Shown: positions 45,870 through 58,050, counted from the first letter of the stretch. The stretch: DNA of 64,000 nt from Ulota crispa (GCA_963920765.1 OY987247.1:7846471-7910470); one strand, 5' to 3'. The notes: generated by a model from the letters alone, not told the origin. Numbers and translations: made by a program.

Positions 45870-48579
45870 TGCTTCGTTGGCTGGTGTTGCTGGTCTCCAC
45901 ATCGGCGTCACCTGCAGGAGTTCCAAACATGATGATTTTCGTAGTCAAGCTGCTCAAAACACAGTCAAAGATCAGTGTAAAAGATCTCATTGGCAAAATC
46001 ACTTTTGTTGGTAGCATTTTCTGAGACGAAGGTTTTGCTAAAAGGGCTATGAATCTCGCATCGTTCGTAGCATTTTGCATCGTAGCAATTTTTGGGTAGG
46101 TAGGGGTGTTGTGGGTGAATGTAGCCACATTTCTGGAGACTGGGGGTGCTTGCAACATCCGTGAGTGTGAATGATCAAACCATTGATAAGGAGTGAAAAA
46201 GAGCATCCGCACCCTTGTATGCAAAACAAGCCCTCAATAGCACTTGGCATGTCTGCTTTGTTTGGCATGTCTCCGGTGAGACACGCCAACGTCATATGCA
46301 AGTCAAGGCTTGTTCAATTGTAATTAAACACTAGAATGTTCAAGCCTTACTGGATCACTAGTGCGCCTAAATTCAAGACAAATGAAACTTGTTGATTGTT
46401 TGACACAACAGGTCAACAATTGAAGCTTGACACCTGTCCTTTGTGATACGCTCTCCTTGCTTGCTTATACCTGCTTGAGGGCAAAGGTGGGACATTGGAA
46501 ATTGGAGCAAGCCCTTGATCATAAATGCACCTTAGACACCTACTTTTGAGTGGCCCAAGTTGCTTGCAAGAGTACAAATGCTCTTATGGCATGCATGGGT
46601 CTTTGGTGAATAATATAGTGTGACACATAACTACTAATTTAAACCCAAAATATAGATGAACATGTCTTTATATTACATTGAAATTAAATATAATATGTGG
46701 TGTACTAAATTTGTCAAAAATATACTTTGAATTACATATCAATGCCATGAAGAAGAAGAAAAAAGTGTTAAGTAAGTGTAACTGTTTAGTCATATCTTAC
46801 ATGATCATCTACGTCCCTTGGGCTCCAAATATGCCATTATGTATTGAATCAAAGGACTTTTGTATGTTGCTTTCTTACATATAGCATTGCACTAGCAATT
46901 TGACAGACACTGACTTTTTTGTACATCTTTAAAAAAACCCTGGCCTTTCCATGCTGAAGTGCGAAAAATAATCATATTTATATGGCTCAAACTATATATA
47001 TATATAGGCATTCAAGGAATACAATATTTTTTTGCTAATTCTATCCGGGTTAGACTTGGACAATTATGTCAAGTTTAATGTAGAATAAGGATTGATATAA
47101 TCTACCAATTTTGATTATGAGAAATGAAAAACATTGTGTACCATCGAGTTGGCCATAGCCATTTGGTAAAAGCTCTTTGCTACTACACATGCGTAGTTTT
47201 CCATGCTAGTGCAAGGGGCAACACTACTTTGTGAGCATAAAACGATGAGCCATGAGCAGTGGGCAACACTTGCTTACAAGAACTGATTTTGATCTCAAAA
47301 TCAATGAAAAACTAAACTAATGACAAGTTTTACAAGCAATGAAAGTTTAAAAGGTACAATTTTAGGGCCCTATGTACACGATTATAGGGGAAATAAAAAA
47401 TCTAAGCTCATAGCTCATGGCACACAAATTCCCACTCACAGTATAGCATTCCTCAAATGCACCTCGTTCAAGACTTTTCATTCTTATAAAATCTCAAAAC
47501 GTAATGTTTTTGTAAAACATGGCTTCCTACACTACCACGTAGAATCACGTTTTCTAAAATCTTAAGAAAAAAAGACTCTTACTTGATAATGTATTGGTAA
47601 TACTATTTGGAAACATTTCTAGAAATTGCATTTGTCTGTCAAGAAAATATGTAAGATTTCATTGTTGTTGTGGTTGCCCTTTAAAACCTCACAGTCAAGT
47701 ACAGCATTCCTATAATGCAAACCAATTTTTATTTTATTTTATATTTTGTTGTTGACAAAGATTTTTTCTCACTCTTGTACATGCCTTCACGGCATGTGCA
47801 CTAAGAATAAAGCACCAATGGTATAACAATTGGTGAGGAATTAGATAATCCAAAAAAATATCGTTGTAGTAAGTGGCCATGATCTTGATCCTAGCTTAAC
47901 AAAGTAGGACCTCACATGTTTTGGGGAAGGGTTTGTTGCAATAAATATCGTTGTTTTCTTCAAGATTTATTTTGTTGGTTTTTTTTTATTGGTTTTGTTG
48001 TTGTTGTTTCATTTTATTCATGAAACAGTGAAGAAAATGTATGTATGGTTCTCTTGCAAAGATTGTTAAAAACAAACACTTCTTGTTGCGTGATTTTTGT
48101 TCTGTAATTGCAAGATTGATGCTTAGCCATGTTTAAAGCTTGATGGCTTTGCAATAATAATTTAAATGAAACAAAAAAAATTAATTTCAAGAATGTAAAC
48201 AACATTCATGAACACGCTTCCAAAATATAACAACTAGTAAGTTTAGAAATGACATGCCACAACATGTCTATTGTGCTTGTTTATCCATACATTTTTTTTT
48301 CTTATTCTGAGCTAAATAATTGTGAAGCACTTGTTGAAACACTTAACATGAGGAATTTCCTTCAAAATTCTCAAATTCCAATTGTAAGAAGATTTGATTT
48401 TGAATAGCAAAAAGAAAGAAGACGTCAAAAAGTTAGGAATCTTGTCAGTCTCTAGAGATTCATCTTTAGATAGACAAATGAGCCCAAAGTGTCACTTCCA
48501 ACCAAGCACGCTATATTTCAATGATTCATAACACAAGTAAACAACACACTCTTAGAAACTAAAAAACAACATGGTTAGA
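45870..48579. other. Intergenic DNA, no supported gene
   Basis: The longest frame, 45862-46224 on the minus strand, overlaps the preceding MITE and has no recognised domain. Small frames at 46678-46884 and 47320-47565 are AT-rich and not convincing. Confidence 0.35.
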
Positions 48580-48650
48580 ACAAGGTGATGAAAGAAAAAG
48601 ACACCAAACCAAGGTGATGAAAGACAAAGAAACCAAACCAAGGTGATGTA
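48580..48650 (+). repeat. Short tandem repeat, about 28-bp unit
   Basis: CAAGGTGATGAAAGA followed by AAGACACCAAAC or CAAAGAAACCAAAC occurs head to tail, with a third partial CAAGGTGATG. Confidence 0.6.
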
Positions 48651-48852
48651 GAGTCTAAAAAGACCCAATTTTATTAAAAACTCAATTTCATTCATTAACC
48701 AAATTAAAGTTTTTGTGAAAAGATGGCTCGCAATGAATATCTTCAAGGTGTTGTGTAAAGCACTAGCTTAGTTGTTATGAGAATGAGCTGAGTTGATCAA
48801 TGAACACCAAGTTCTGCCCGATTGACGCCATTGACCACTGACTGTCGACCGA

Positions 48853-49263
48853 CTACCATTTCCGTCGCTTGTGGTGACGTCGTCGGCGATGGTGTGTGCG
48901 TCGCCGCCGGCTCTGCCTGCGCTTACGCCTCGTGCGCCTCGCCTTATGACGGAACCTGTGCGTCTTCTTGTAACCAGTGGAGAGCTTGCGGCGTCGCCGT
49001 GCAGGCACCTCCTGTTCTTCTGCAGCATTCGCCCTCCCAGCTGTTTGAATGAGGCCGAGCTTGTAAGTAGCGCCGTTCTTCTCCACCAGCCCAGACTGCA
49101 GCAGGCCCTGTAAAGTGGAGCTCAGGATCTTCTTATTTGCCGGGTTCAGCTTTTTTTTGTTCGTAGATTCCAAGTGCTTGCGGATCTGCCCAAACGTGGC
49201 TCCATTTTGCCGTTTCAAGTGCACCATGGCGTCCCATATGATGGAGCGCTTGGGTGTGGCCAT
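48853..49263 (-). CDS. Linker-histone-derived, protamine-like protein
   Basis: A single exon of 136 residues. Residues about 6-72 form an H1/H5 winged-helix domain: SIIWDAMVHLKRQNGATFG, then QIRKHLESTNKKKL, the helix KKILSSTLQGLLQSGLVEKN and the strand GATYKL. The tail (about 88-136) holds 22 Arg, 7 Lys and 6 His in 49 residues, with blocks such as RRTRRKRRQSRRRR. Ordinary plant H1 tails are long and Lys/Ala/Pro-rich, so this tail is protamine-like. Liverwort sperm protamines are known to be cleaved from H1-type precursors; a sperm chromatin role here is inferred. The start is MATPKRS, in good context (TTGCCATGGCC). An upstream in-frame ATG at 49359 would add 32 mostly hydrophobic residues and is less likely. 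The gene stands alone and is far richer in GC than its flanks. Confidence 0.85.
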   Translation of the reverse strand: MATPKRSIIWDAMVHLKRQNGATFGQIRKHLESTNKKKLNPANKKILSSTLQGLLQSGLVEKNGATYKLGLIQTAGRANAAEEQEVPARRRRKLSTGYKKTHRFRHKARRTRRKRRQSRRRRTHHRRRRHHKRRKW

Positions 49264-49639
49264 GGCAAGAAAAATGCAATTGCTAAACAAAACACTATAG
49301 ATAAAACTTGGTGGAAGGCATAATTGTAAATTAGGGAATGGATTGTGAGTGTGGGACACTTGCTTTGTTTAGGAATTTTGAAAGGACGTGTTGGAGGTAG
49401 TGAAAGGGTGGGTGGGGGTGGGTGTGGTCGACGGTTGTGATGGTTGATGTTTAAGACGGTTGATGTTCAAGAGTTGAGTCGATTGGAAACGTGAACATTG
49501 CAACGGTTTGTGAAGAGATTAAACAAACACTTGTGAAGGGGTTTTGTTCATATTTGTATTGATTAAAGTTATCATCCAATTTGGATGTGAACGGTTTGTC
49601 AAATGTCAAACACACTACCTGTGATTTCATACATATTGA
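49264..49639. promoter_or_regulatory. 5' flank of the histone-like gene
   Basis: AT-rich upstream DNA on the minus strand, with CTATAG-like and TTTTATC phrases about 35-45 bases before the ATG. No firm promoter element can be named. GGTGGGTGGGGGTGGGTG at 49409-49426 is a G-rich tract. Confidence 0.3.
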
Positions 49640-49866
49640 GTAAGGTAAGAGGTTTTAATTGGGTTTAGGTTCCAATTGCGTTCATGGTTTAGGAACGAGT
49701 GACATGCTCCTTCAAATATCTATTATTGTTATTGATGAGTTAGGTAGGCTTAGTAAGTTAACCTAACTTGCTAAGCCTACCTAACTCATCAATAACATCA
49801 ATATATATTTGAAGGAACATGTCACTTGTTCCTAAAGTGTGAATGCAATTAGAGCCTCCAACCTTA
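49640..49866. mobile_element. Palindromic TA-flanked MITE (family A, copy 3)
   Basis: The left TAAGGTAAGAGG and right CCTCCAACCTTA are inverted. Long inner arms (GTTAGGTAGGCTTAG and CTAAGCCTACCTAAC) meet at about 49757-49772. The centre TGATGAGTTAGGT is shared with 19764 and 26888. Confidence 0.7.
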
Positions 49867-51584
49867 TGTCTTGTGTGTGCTTAGCACCATTGCTCTCTCT
49901 TTAATTTTTGGTGACTTTTCATCTTCCCTTTTCCTACTTTTCCCTCTCCTTCTTCCCCTTAAATTACAAAGTTTAGATAAGTGGTATACACATGATGCTT
50001 GCAACCCAATGTTTTATAATAGAGAATTTTGAATTTTTGGTGTTTTTGGTGTCAATGGAGAATATTGAATTTCACATGACAAAAAGACGCCCATTGCTTT
50101 ATAACAGAGATTGATTAATGTTGTTGTTCAATTTGAATGTGAACAATTTGTTAAGAAACAAGAGCACTACAAGTGGTTTCATTCATAGTATTGATTATAG
50201 TTGTGTTTCAATTTTGATGTGAATTTTGTTATGCTGGAAGGCAATACATAACTGTCAATACCATGAGTCAATTGCACATAAACCCTAATATCTAGGAGTA
50301 GGTTACATGTCAATTTGTGGAAGCTCATCAAACAAAAAAAAGTTGATGCTGTAGATTTTACCAATGCAATAAGGCAATAGACTGATTTTATGTAAGAATT
50401 TTCACTTTGGGTAAGAGTAAAAAAAATGTGACTTTGTAATGATCAAGTTTAATTACATTTTACTCTGTTTTCAATGGGGCCAAATATTAATCCGTTTGGG
50501 TTTAGGCAAGTAGAGAGGTCTCTAAATGTCCCACAACCAGAAACATTAGGCCAGAACTCTTGACACAAAAGGATTTTAAAGCATGAATATTTTATAAATA
50601 AATGTAGATAGTATTACCTTTTTGAGGTAGCATTGCTTAAAAGAAAAATAATGTCTTATTTGTTATCAAACCATTTTTCATGAATCACATTCGACACATA
50701 GAAGTTGGTGTTTCACATTCTTGTGAGTTAAAATTAGCTCCTTCTTTCTAGTTTTCAAGGATTTTAAACTTCTCTTTGACAACAAATTTTTTTGTGTATC
50801 AACAAGGAAAATGGGACTACAAAGAATTTTGAAAAAACAAATCTACAAAGTTTTTTTTTTCTTGTGAGTGTTACATACAAGTGGCTAGTGGCTACATTGC
50901 ATATGTTATTTGTGGTTTGAAAATAATTTCAATTAAAATATAGTATAGACCACAATATGGTATGTTTGTCAACCATCAACAACATTAAAATTTGTGCAAT
51001 CACCATATTAAAAGATTGAGAAACTTTTGTGAATATTTAAAATGTACATAACATGAAAGACTTTTGTTAAAGTCAATTTTTTTGTCTTCCTTCGAGTTGA
51101 TCCAAACACGGATCCAAAAGTTGAAGCAAAATTGTCTAATATGATAAGAAACCTATAAGTTGATCATAAGTTTCGATAATTATTAGGTTGCAGTAATTTA
51201 AAAAGTTTTTGAATATATACTGAAAAAAAGATATTTTCTTTGAAATTGATCCAAAAAGGACACTATTCTACAAATCATGATTATTTCATTACGTAGAGCA
51301 AATATATGCCAAATTGACATAATGACATAAGGTTCAATTTGCAAAATAAACATGTGGCTCAAGAACAACAAACCAACTTTTATTTTTTTTAGAGGTTATG
51401 ACTTTAGCTCTAGTATATAAACATGTCATATTTAACCAATTTTAAACAATCTAAGCTTAGAAATAAAGGCTATGCCGTATGACAAAGTGAAATTAAAATT
51501 CTTGCCAATGTGTCAATTTGTGACCCTTGTAGTTTTTGCTAGTGATATTTTAACAATAGACTAATCCATACTTGGATAGATTAG
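49867..51584. other. AT-rich intergenic DNA, nothing recognised
   Basis: No supported gene or bounded element. A phrase with 'ataacagagatt/ataatagagaat' recurs near 50018 and 50101. Confidence 0.35.
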
Positions 51585-51817
51585 TTAACCCTTTAATGGT
51601 CCTTGGGCTCTGGCTACAGGATCGTATCAATATTGACATCACGTTCCCTTTGCTCTGTTTCCACGCAGCTCTCATGACAATATTCTCTCACGGTTTGTTA
51701 GCTCCCTTGTAGCTCACGTTCCCTCTGCAACTCCCAATTCCTGCTCCCTCCTCCTCCTTGAATACGTACTCCCCTGGCATACAGCCACAAAGGGCATTTG
51801 GGACGTTTAGGGGTTAA
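51585..51817. mobile_element. piggyBac-like TTAA MITE (pB-E relative)
   Basis: The left end is TTAACCCTTTAATGGTCC, and the right end is GGGACGTTTAGGGGTTAA. It is 233 bases. It resembles pB-E at both ends (CTTGGGCTCTGG; CAGCCACAAAGGGC), but the middle is replaced by C-rich unrelated DNA. Confidence 0.65.
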
Positions 51818-52226
51818 AGGTGTGCACTATGTTAACATATCTCCCGTCAATAACCATATATTGTCCAAATTTGCCAGCATAGTCTAAGTTAGTTAAATAT
51901 GACACAATACTTACATTTGGCATTATTTTTTGTTTTCTACTTTTAAATTTGATGACTTCATGCTAATTAAAGTTGTCAATTTGACAAGTCTTTTGTATTA
52001 TTACTTCTATTTTACAACTACAAGTCTATAACTAGAACAAGAGAAGCAAATATGCTCATTTAGTTATATCTATAAATAAAAACAAAATATACAATAAGCT
52101 GTCCGTTAAGCTTGCCTATGTACACATGCGGTTGTCTAAACTTCACTATCTGTTAATTCTCTTTAGCTGGTTTTATTTATTGATCACAAAAAGATTATAA
52201 CCAACTACCAAGGGTGTTTATTTAAA
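51818..52226. other. AT-rich intergenic DNA, nothing recognised
   Basis: No gene or bounded repeat is seen. Confidence 0.35.
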
Positions 52227-52739
52227 GGGAAAATTTGATGGATACTCTTGAAACTTCCAATTTTTATACAAATAACCTTGGTTTTTCACAATTGCACAAA
52301 TACCCTCAAATCATAGTTTTGAGGCGTTTTTTTGTGTGCATACCACTTCCTTCTTGCATTGGGTGCACCCCACTTCCTTCTCACATTGTGTGCACATTGC
52401 TTCTTTCTTGCTACGTTGCACTCCATGTTGCACTTGCTACCCTCACAACATGCTAGTAGAGGTCTTCCGTAAAAGAAAAACACTTGCCAACTTGTAAAGC
52501 AACTTCAATAGGAGCAAGCACAAGGGTTTGTTGTGCTTATGTGGGATGTGTCATGGGAGTGCAACAAAAAAAGAAAATAATAGCATACATACCAAGGGAG
52601 AAGGAAGTTCCTTATATAACAAAACTAATGCTTGAAAATTATGATTAAAAGATATTTGTGCAATTTCTGTAATACTAGGATCATTTGTACAACTATTACA
52701 AACTTCAAGGGTATCCATCAAATTTTTCCTTAATATAAT
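52227..52739. mobile_element. MITE family B, copy 4
   Basis: The left GGGAAAATTTGATGGATACT and right GGTATCCATCAAATTTTTCC are inverted. At 513 bases it is longer than the 320-base copies because of extra CACTTCCTTCT-type repeats in the middle. Confidence 0.7.
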
Positions 52740-53220
52740 TGGCATGATATGATTGGACAAGAATTAAAAGCTTGTATGGTAGAAGCGTCCATGAATATTG
52801 CGAAGTGACACCTAAATATTCTAATGTCATGTGCAACCTCTAAAACTAAACTCTTTGCACATGGACTACTCTCCTATCTAGCATCCTCCAGACTTCTACA
52901 TGCAATTTATAAAGGCCAAAATTAATAAACTAAAACTTCAGTTTTCTCTACACTGCACCTTATGGCATGGTTTGACAAGTTTCCACCATATTTCCTTCCA
53001 AAACCTTACAAAAAGAAGTGCAAAAATCACAAACTATTCATTTTGCAAAATGCTTAATTTGTAATACTATGATACTTGGATAAGTTAGGTCAACCCTTGA
53101 CCCTTGTAAGAGGAACGTTTTGATAGTGTCAAGGACTCAAAGTTCCTCAACTTCCACTAGTCTTGCTTTTTTGTGTTTTGTGTTGGATTAAAATGGAATG
53201 TTAATTTAATGAACAATAGG
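52740..53220. other. Intergenic DNA, nothing recognised
   Basis: No gene or bounded repeat is seen. Confidence 0.35.
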
Positions 53221-53475
53221 AACACCATATTAGGTAATCTGGGCAAAAGGATACATTTTGGGACTCTTAGGTTCTAGGTGATCACCTCGAATCAAGCTCA
53301 AAGTTTTTTTTTTGGTGCACGTGCCCACACTTGAGAGGAGGAATTTGTGAGGGAAAAAATCTTAGTGGCTCACACTAAATGTGATACCTTTGAATTTAGT
53401 TTAAGGTAACTTTTTGGGTTTAAGGTGGAGTACAAAATGATACCTCCTTTTTCCCCAGATTACCTAATATGGTGT
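53221..53475. mobile_element. MITE family G, copy 2
   Basis: The arms AACACCATATTAGGTAATCT and AGATTACCTAATATGGTGTT are exact inverses, with CTGGGCAAAAGG/CCTTTTTCCCCAG next inward. The interior matches 5481-5737. Confidence 0.75.
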
Positions 53476-53478
53476 TTA

Positions 53479-53800
53479 GGGGGCTTCAAACATCAACTTT
53501 TGTAGGTGACTCACATTGATTCAGCTCTGTGAATTCACTAGTCAACTGCAAGGTGACTCACTTCTAGACTTCACTTTTAAAGTGCTTCACGTGAGGAGTG
53601 AACTTCAGAAACTCACTTTTGGGGCTTTGTAGGTCTTGTTCACCTGTGTCCTCAAATCCCAAAATTTCTTTCGCAGAAACTTCCACAAACTCACGAGTGT
53701 CTCAAACTTTGCGCATGCGAGGGAACAAAAACAATTCACTAGTGAGTGGAGATCCTGTGAGGGGAGAAGTTCAAAGGCCATATTTTATGTTTGAAACCCC
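53479..53800. mobile_element. Harbinger-like MITE (family F, copy 1)
   Basis: The left GGGGGCTTCAAACAT and right ATGTTTGAAACCCC are flanked by TTA on both sides (53476-53478 and 53801-53803). The interior has repeated GACTCAC/GTGAGT motifs. It directly precedes a second copy. Confidence 0.7.
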
Positions 53801-53806
53801 TTAATA

Positions 53807-54129
53807 GGGGGTTCAAACATAAAATCTGGCCTATGAGTTTGTCACCTTACAAAATCCTTGCTCACTAGAGAATTATTTTTCTTCACTCGCATGCCCAAAG
53901 TTTAACCCACCTGTGAGTTTGCAACTAGGGTTTTGTACACAAGTCGAGGTCTGAGCCTGTGAGACATCGAAGAGGATGAGCCGCGCAATTGTGAGTTTTT
54001 GAAATTCACTCCTAATGTGAATCACGTTAGGAGTGAATTCTAAAGGTGACTCACCTCGCTGTTCACTAATGAATTCACCGAGGTGAATTGTGACATAAGT
54101 CACCTAAAAAACTTGATGTTTGAAACCCC
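53807..54129. mobile_element. Harbinger-like MITE (family F, copy 2)
   Basis: The left GGGGGTTCAAACATAAAATC and right ACTTGATGTTTGAAACCCC are inverted ends. TAATA flanks both sides (53802-53806 and 54130-54134). It is head to head with copy 1: the outer ends of the pair match each other, and the inner ends match each other. Confidence 0.65.
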
Positions 54130-54134
54130 TAATA

Positions 54135-54677
54135 CTTAGATATGATCAACGTTTCTTGCATTGAGTCATTGACCTTATCCAAGCATCACTGTGACACTTG
54201 AAACTTCAAAGAGCAGTCAGACGTATTCCATCACCACTCAAGCACCTAGCACAGAAATAGCCTACACATTCAAAAAACAAAAGGAGTCCAAAACATTCAA
54301 CTACTTGAACAGGGCAGCAAAATCAATCAAAGTGCAGAGCACCAATCAACTAACCTGCAAAAAAAAGCTCATAATTTCACTGACAGAAGTTTTTCCAAGT
54401 GGGCAATTTTCAGAAACCTCAAGTCCACCCCTGAAGTAATTAGTACATGCAAATCGCTGTCACCCTCGGCCGACATCAGCTCCCAAGAGTGGCTTTGTAT
54501 TGTTCAAGTAACCAACCATCCAATATCATCCAATATCAGAAAAGCCAAAAACGTCACTTCACTTGTAAAAACTTGCTACTAATCTAAACTACTGACAGAA
54601 GTCTTCTCTTTCTCAAGTGGCGGTACATTTCAGTTCTAGATTTTTCTAGCTACTATTACTACTAGGGGGACTCTTCC
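54135..54677. other. Intergenic DNA, no supported gene
   Basis: Free of recognised MITEs. A direct repeat CATCCAATAT lies at about 54520-54537. It could be the 3' untranslated part of the possible minus-strand gene that follows. Confidence 0.35.
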
Positions 54678-55728
54678 TCATCCATGTGGCTCCCAATCAC
54701 TGTCTGTCGGTAGGTGGGGTTCGTAAGTTACGATCTGCATCTGCTCCTCTGCACCGTCATCATCATCGCCCGCCGACACTTCCCTTCTAGATAGAAGGAA
54801 GTGTCGGTAGCTCCATTGCGGCCTTGACTATCTTTCAAGTCAAAAGCTCGCTCTTGTATACCAAAATCATAATGGATCCACCGAAATCTGCAAATTTAAC
54901 ATCGAAAAAAAATGGTAACATGTTTATCAAAATCTCAACGTGACAGTCATAGCCAAGATCAACGTCGAGTTTTTATATGTACAACAACTAGAGAGGTTGG
55001 CGCTTGCTACGTTATGCTTATGTAATCCTCATTAGAATTTTATTAGGATTTCCATACGTTAGATAGAATGCAAAATAAAAATTTCAATTAATAAGTCTTG
55101 AATGTATCTATGTGATAATATCTCAAAGAGTGGAGGTGTGATATTACAGAGGTCACTGTGATCTTCGTAGTATGATTACCCAAAATGGTCAGAACCATTA
55201 GACTGAAATGGGGATTCATGCACCAAAGTTGTGATGTTGCTGAAGTATTCAAAGCTCTAGAAATCAAAGACTGCTATGTAGATCTAGATTGCCATTCTTA
55301 AAAACACTACAGAAGGTTCAGAATCTAGAGGCCTAGGACTGGTGTCGATCTTCAGTAGGTCTCAGTTCAGAAACTGTGAAGGCACTGGTTTTGCTAAGAT
55401 TCACTAGAATTTCACTACTCAGAGGTTTCAGAACTGTATTTTAGAAATGGAAATGGGATCGATCTAGAATGTGACATAAACATGTTAATAGGAAACTTTC
55501 TGAAGGTAATTATTCTGGACTTCTAGGTGTGGTGAGGTGGCAGTCTGCAAAAGTAAACTTACCCCAAGATCAGGATTACTGTGTCGGTGGTTGCAGATCT
55601 TCCTCATGCTTGTGGATAGCATTCACTTCCACAATACTGCCGACTGTTGCAGCTTTCGGTACTGCCTCCATGCAATACCCTTGCAGGCGGCTCTCTGCAT
55701 TCCGCCTGTTCCCATTTCGGGAACGCAT
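54678..55728 (-). CDS. Possible minus-strand gene of unknown function (uncertain exons)
   Basis: Two exon-like blocks are visible. Block A, 55563-55728, follows an acceptor (TTTTGGAACAG) and ends at a strong donor (GGG|GTAAGTTT). From 55728, an ATG frame of 50 codons ends before the donor. Block B follows acceptor AATTTGCAG, starts at 54887 and is open for 52 codons in one frame (WIHYDFGIQERAFDLKDSQG) to 54728. A second frame ends at 54678 with an acidic tail (GDDDDGAEEQMQIVTYEP). No single frame of A runs through into B from the first acceptor, so the true structure is unresolved. I recognise no domain. A decayed gene or non-coding transcript is possible. A perfect-looking hairpin (CGACACTTCC...GGAAGTGTCG) lies at about 54774-54808. 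Confidence 0.25.
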
Positions 55729-57819
55729 CTGTTCCAAAAGCAAACAGCTTTAGTGTTTAGCAAATTTCTGAAACTCAAATTTGCAAAAGCTCTACAATCA
55801 AGGACTAGCTAGGTTTCAAAGTGCCCGTCTAGGGAAGAGTGCCATCCATTTTGTTGTGAGTATTAACAACTGTACCGAAATTGACCTTAAAAGAGGATGA
55901 ACTTTAATTTTAATCTAGACTTTCGATCAGCACATGCGGAGACTTTATTAGTATGATTCTACTAACGGACTATTCCGTACAGACAGTAATACCTACTAGT
56001 GAATTTTCTCTCATAGTTACTTCTAGGACTTGTAAGTTGTAACTAGTAATTAGTAACAAAACTCTAAGGAGCCAAAACCTAGTAGCCAATAAATGTACTG
56101 GTGCTTGTTTTGTTTGGCAGCTTGTCTACAATGCACTGCGATATCTTTCCGGAAAAAGAGCACAGAACTAATTCGTTGTGTAATACTTCGTATGTATATT
56201 AAACTAAACTAAGCTAAGATCTCATAGGAGCAATGCAAGGATCGAAGTGGTCTCACGTTGTGCTAATACTATAAATCTAGGAATTCTCTGATTGGATTCC
56301 CAGGTCCTTTTGGTGTTCTAAACAGCGACTAAGTTTCCTCTAATGCCATTTTTTTGTATTAGAGCATAAACCTGGGAAACAGTTACACTTGAATAGTCGC
56401 AGCAAGCGGTCAAGCATGCTCATGCCTAGTGTGAAATTCGAAGGTAAAGTTCACAATGAGGCCCATTCCGAACTACAGTAACATTAGGCCAAGCTTCACT
56501 ACCTGGACTCTATCATCGATTGATCATGTCTACTACATATTTCAAAAACTGCGTAGTAACAACACTAGTAAAAGCAGGAGCTTAAATCGACGCTCTTTCC
56601 GACAACAATACTCTCTAACCAGCCAGAACTCATTGACATTAACGTCATTCTAGCGACTTCCAACTGTTAAAATTTTCCTTCCAACATGTTATACCGACAT
56701 AGTTCGATCTCACGACCATTATCCTCAGTTGTTCTCTAACATTTTTCCTAAACGAAGTTGATATCAGACACTCTGAACAAAAACTCAACTCCAAGCTTAG
56801 CAACTAGCCTGCTAGCAAAGAAATCTTGCAATGCTTGAAGAACAAACTGCAGCGACGTACCAGCTCCTACATACACAGGATTAACACAACTTCACACTCT
56901 TCCTAAACATCAAAGCACGATCAACTGGCGTACTAACACACACATTAAATGCAGGACAAATAACAACAAGCGCCGAAGCAAGCAAGCGTGCAAACCTTGC
57001 AAACAACCATCACACCGCCAGGGCAAGTGGCACTGTGAGACGGTTTTCCAGAAAAAGGCCAAGGCAAAGGCAAGGGCAAGGGCAAGGGCAAGGCGAGGGG
57101 GAGCACTGGAGCAGTATCCGATGTCACTGCAACAGGGGCAAGCAAAGCCAACAACAGGGGCGACGTGGCTTTATGAGTTTCTCTTGTTGGATGGATTGTA
57201 AGCACTGTAGCAAGCAAGAGCTTTTTGGGCAAATATCCATATGTCTTCCATTATGTGAATTGCACGTGGTGGATCACATCGCTCAGCTTTTTGCAAATGT
57301 GCCTGTCTCGAAGATCTGCAGGCCCCAGAGCTCTAGAGCCAGAGGCAGGAAAGGCCCAGAGGAGCGTTGAAAGTCCTGGTCTTTTCGACTGCACATACAG
57401 ACACAGTGGCTCGAACATGAACAGGGATAGGTGCTTGAAGCAGGTGAGGCCACTTTGTAGGCTTTTTAGCCAGCTTTTTGTATTAAAAAAATGGTTTGTC
57501 TCTTTTCCCTTCTTTTTGGGGGCTTGAAAATGAAAAGGAGGGACACCTTTTCGTGTAGTTTGTCCGGTAGTGATAATGCGAACCCATGTGCCGTGGCGTA
57601 CTTGGCACAGGCTAAATCTCCAATATTAGCTCTGCGCGTGCACTTCGAGCCTCTTTAGTCCTTCGTTTTTGCGGAAAGTGGTAAAGATTGCCGAAGATTT
57701 GCGAGCACATTTATGTTTGGAAAAGGTTGGGTTTGTCTTCTAGTTACCTCACTCGCTCCACGCTGCTTGGCTTTCTTTTTCTTTTTGTCGTTTTCTTTTG
57801 CTATGGTTTGAGTATAAGT
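55729..57819. other. Low-repeat intergenic DNA, no supported gene
   Basis: 56940-57460 is GC-richer, with a (GGCAAG)n tract at about 57059-57095 and open frames on both strands without recognised motifs. No transposon ends are found. Confidence 0.35.
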
Positions 57820-58020
57820 TTAGATTTGGGGTTGGATTTGGGTTTTGGGATTGGATTTAGGTTTGATTTGGAGATTCGAGTTTGGTTTGGACTTGGGTTT
57901 GGGTTTGGGCTTGGGTTTGGGTTTGGGCTTGAATTGGGTTTGGTTTGGGCTTGGGTTTGGGCTTGGATTTGGGTTTGGGATTGGAGACATGGATTTGGGT
58001 TTGGGAATGGGTTGGGTTTA
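57820..58020 (+). repeat. G/T-rich degenerate (TTTGGG)n tract
   Basis: About 200 bases of GGGTTTGGGCTTGG-like units with almost no C-runs on the plus strand. It is strongly strand-asymmetric with many G3 runs spaced by three T-rich bases. It is not the plant telomere unit TTTAGGG. Confidence 0.8.
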
Positions 58021-58050
58021 GAATGATACCCCTTTTCTTAGTGCGTCCTC

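Noticed and set aside
45862-46224. 120-codon minus-strand frame
   Set aside because: It overlaps the end of a MITE and shows no domain or splice support.
57820-58020. Interstitial telomere repeat
   Set aside because: The unit is a degenerate GGGTTT/GGGCTT without the A of TTTAGGG, and it varies in period.
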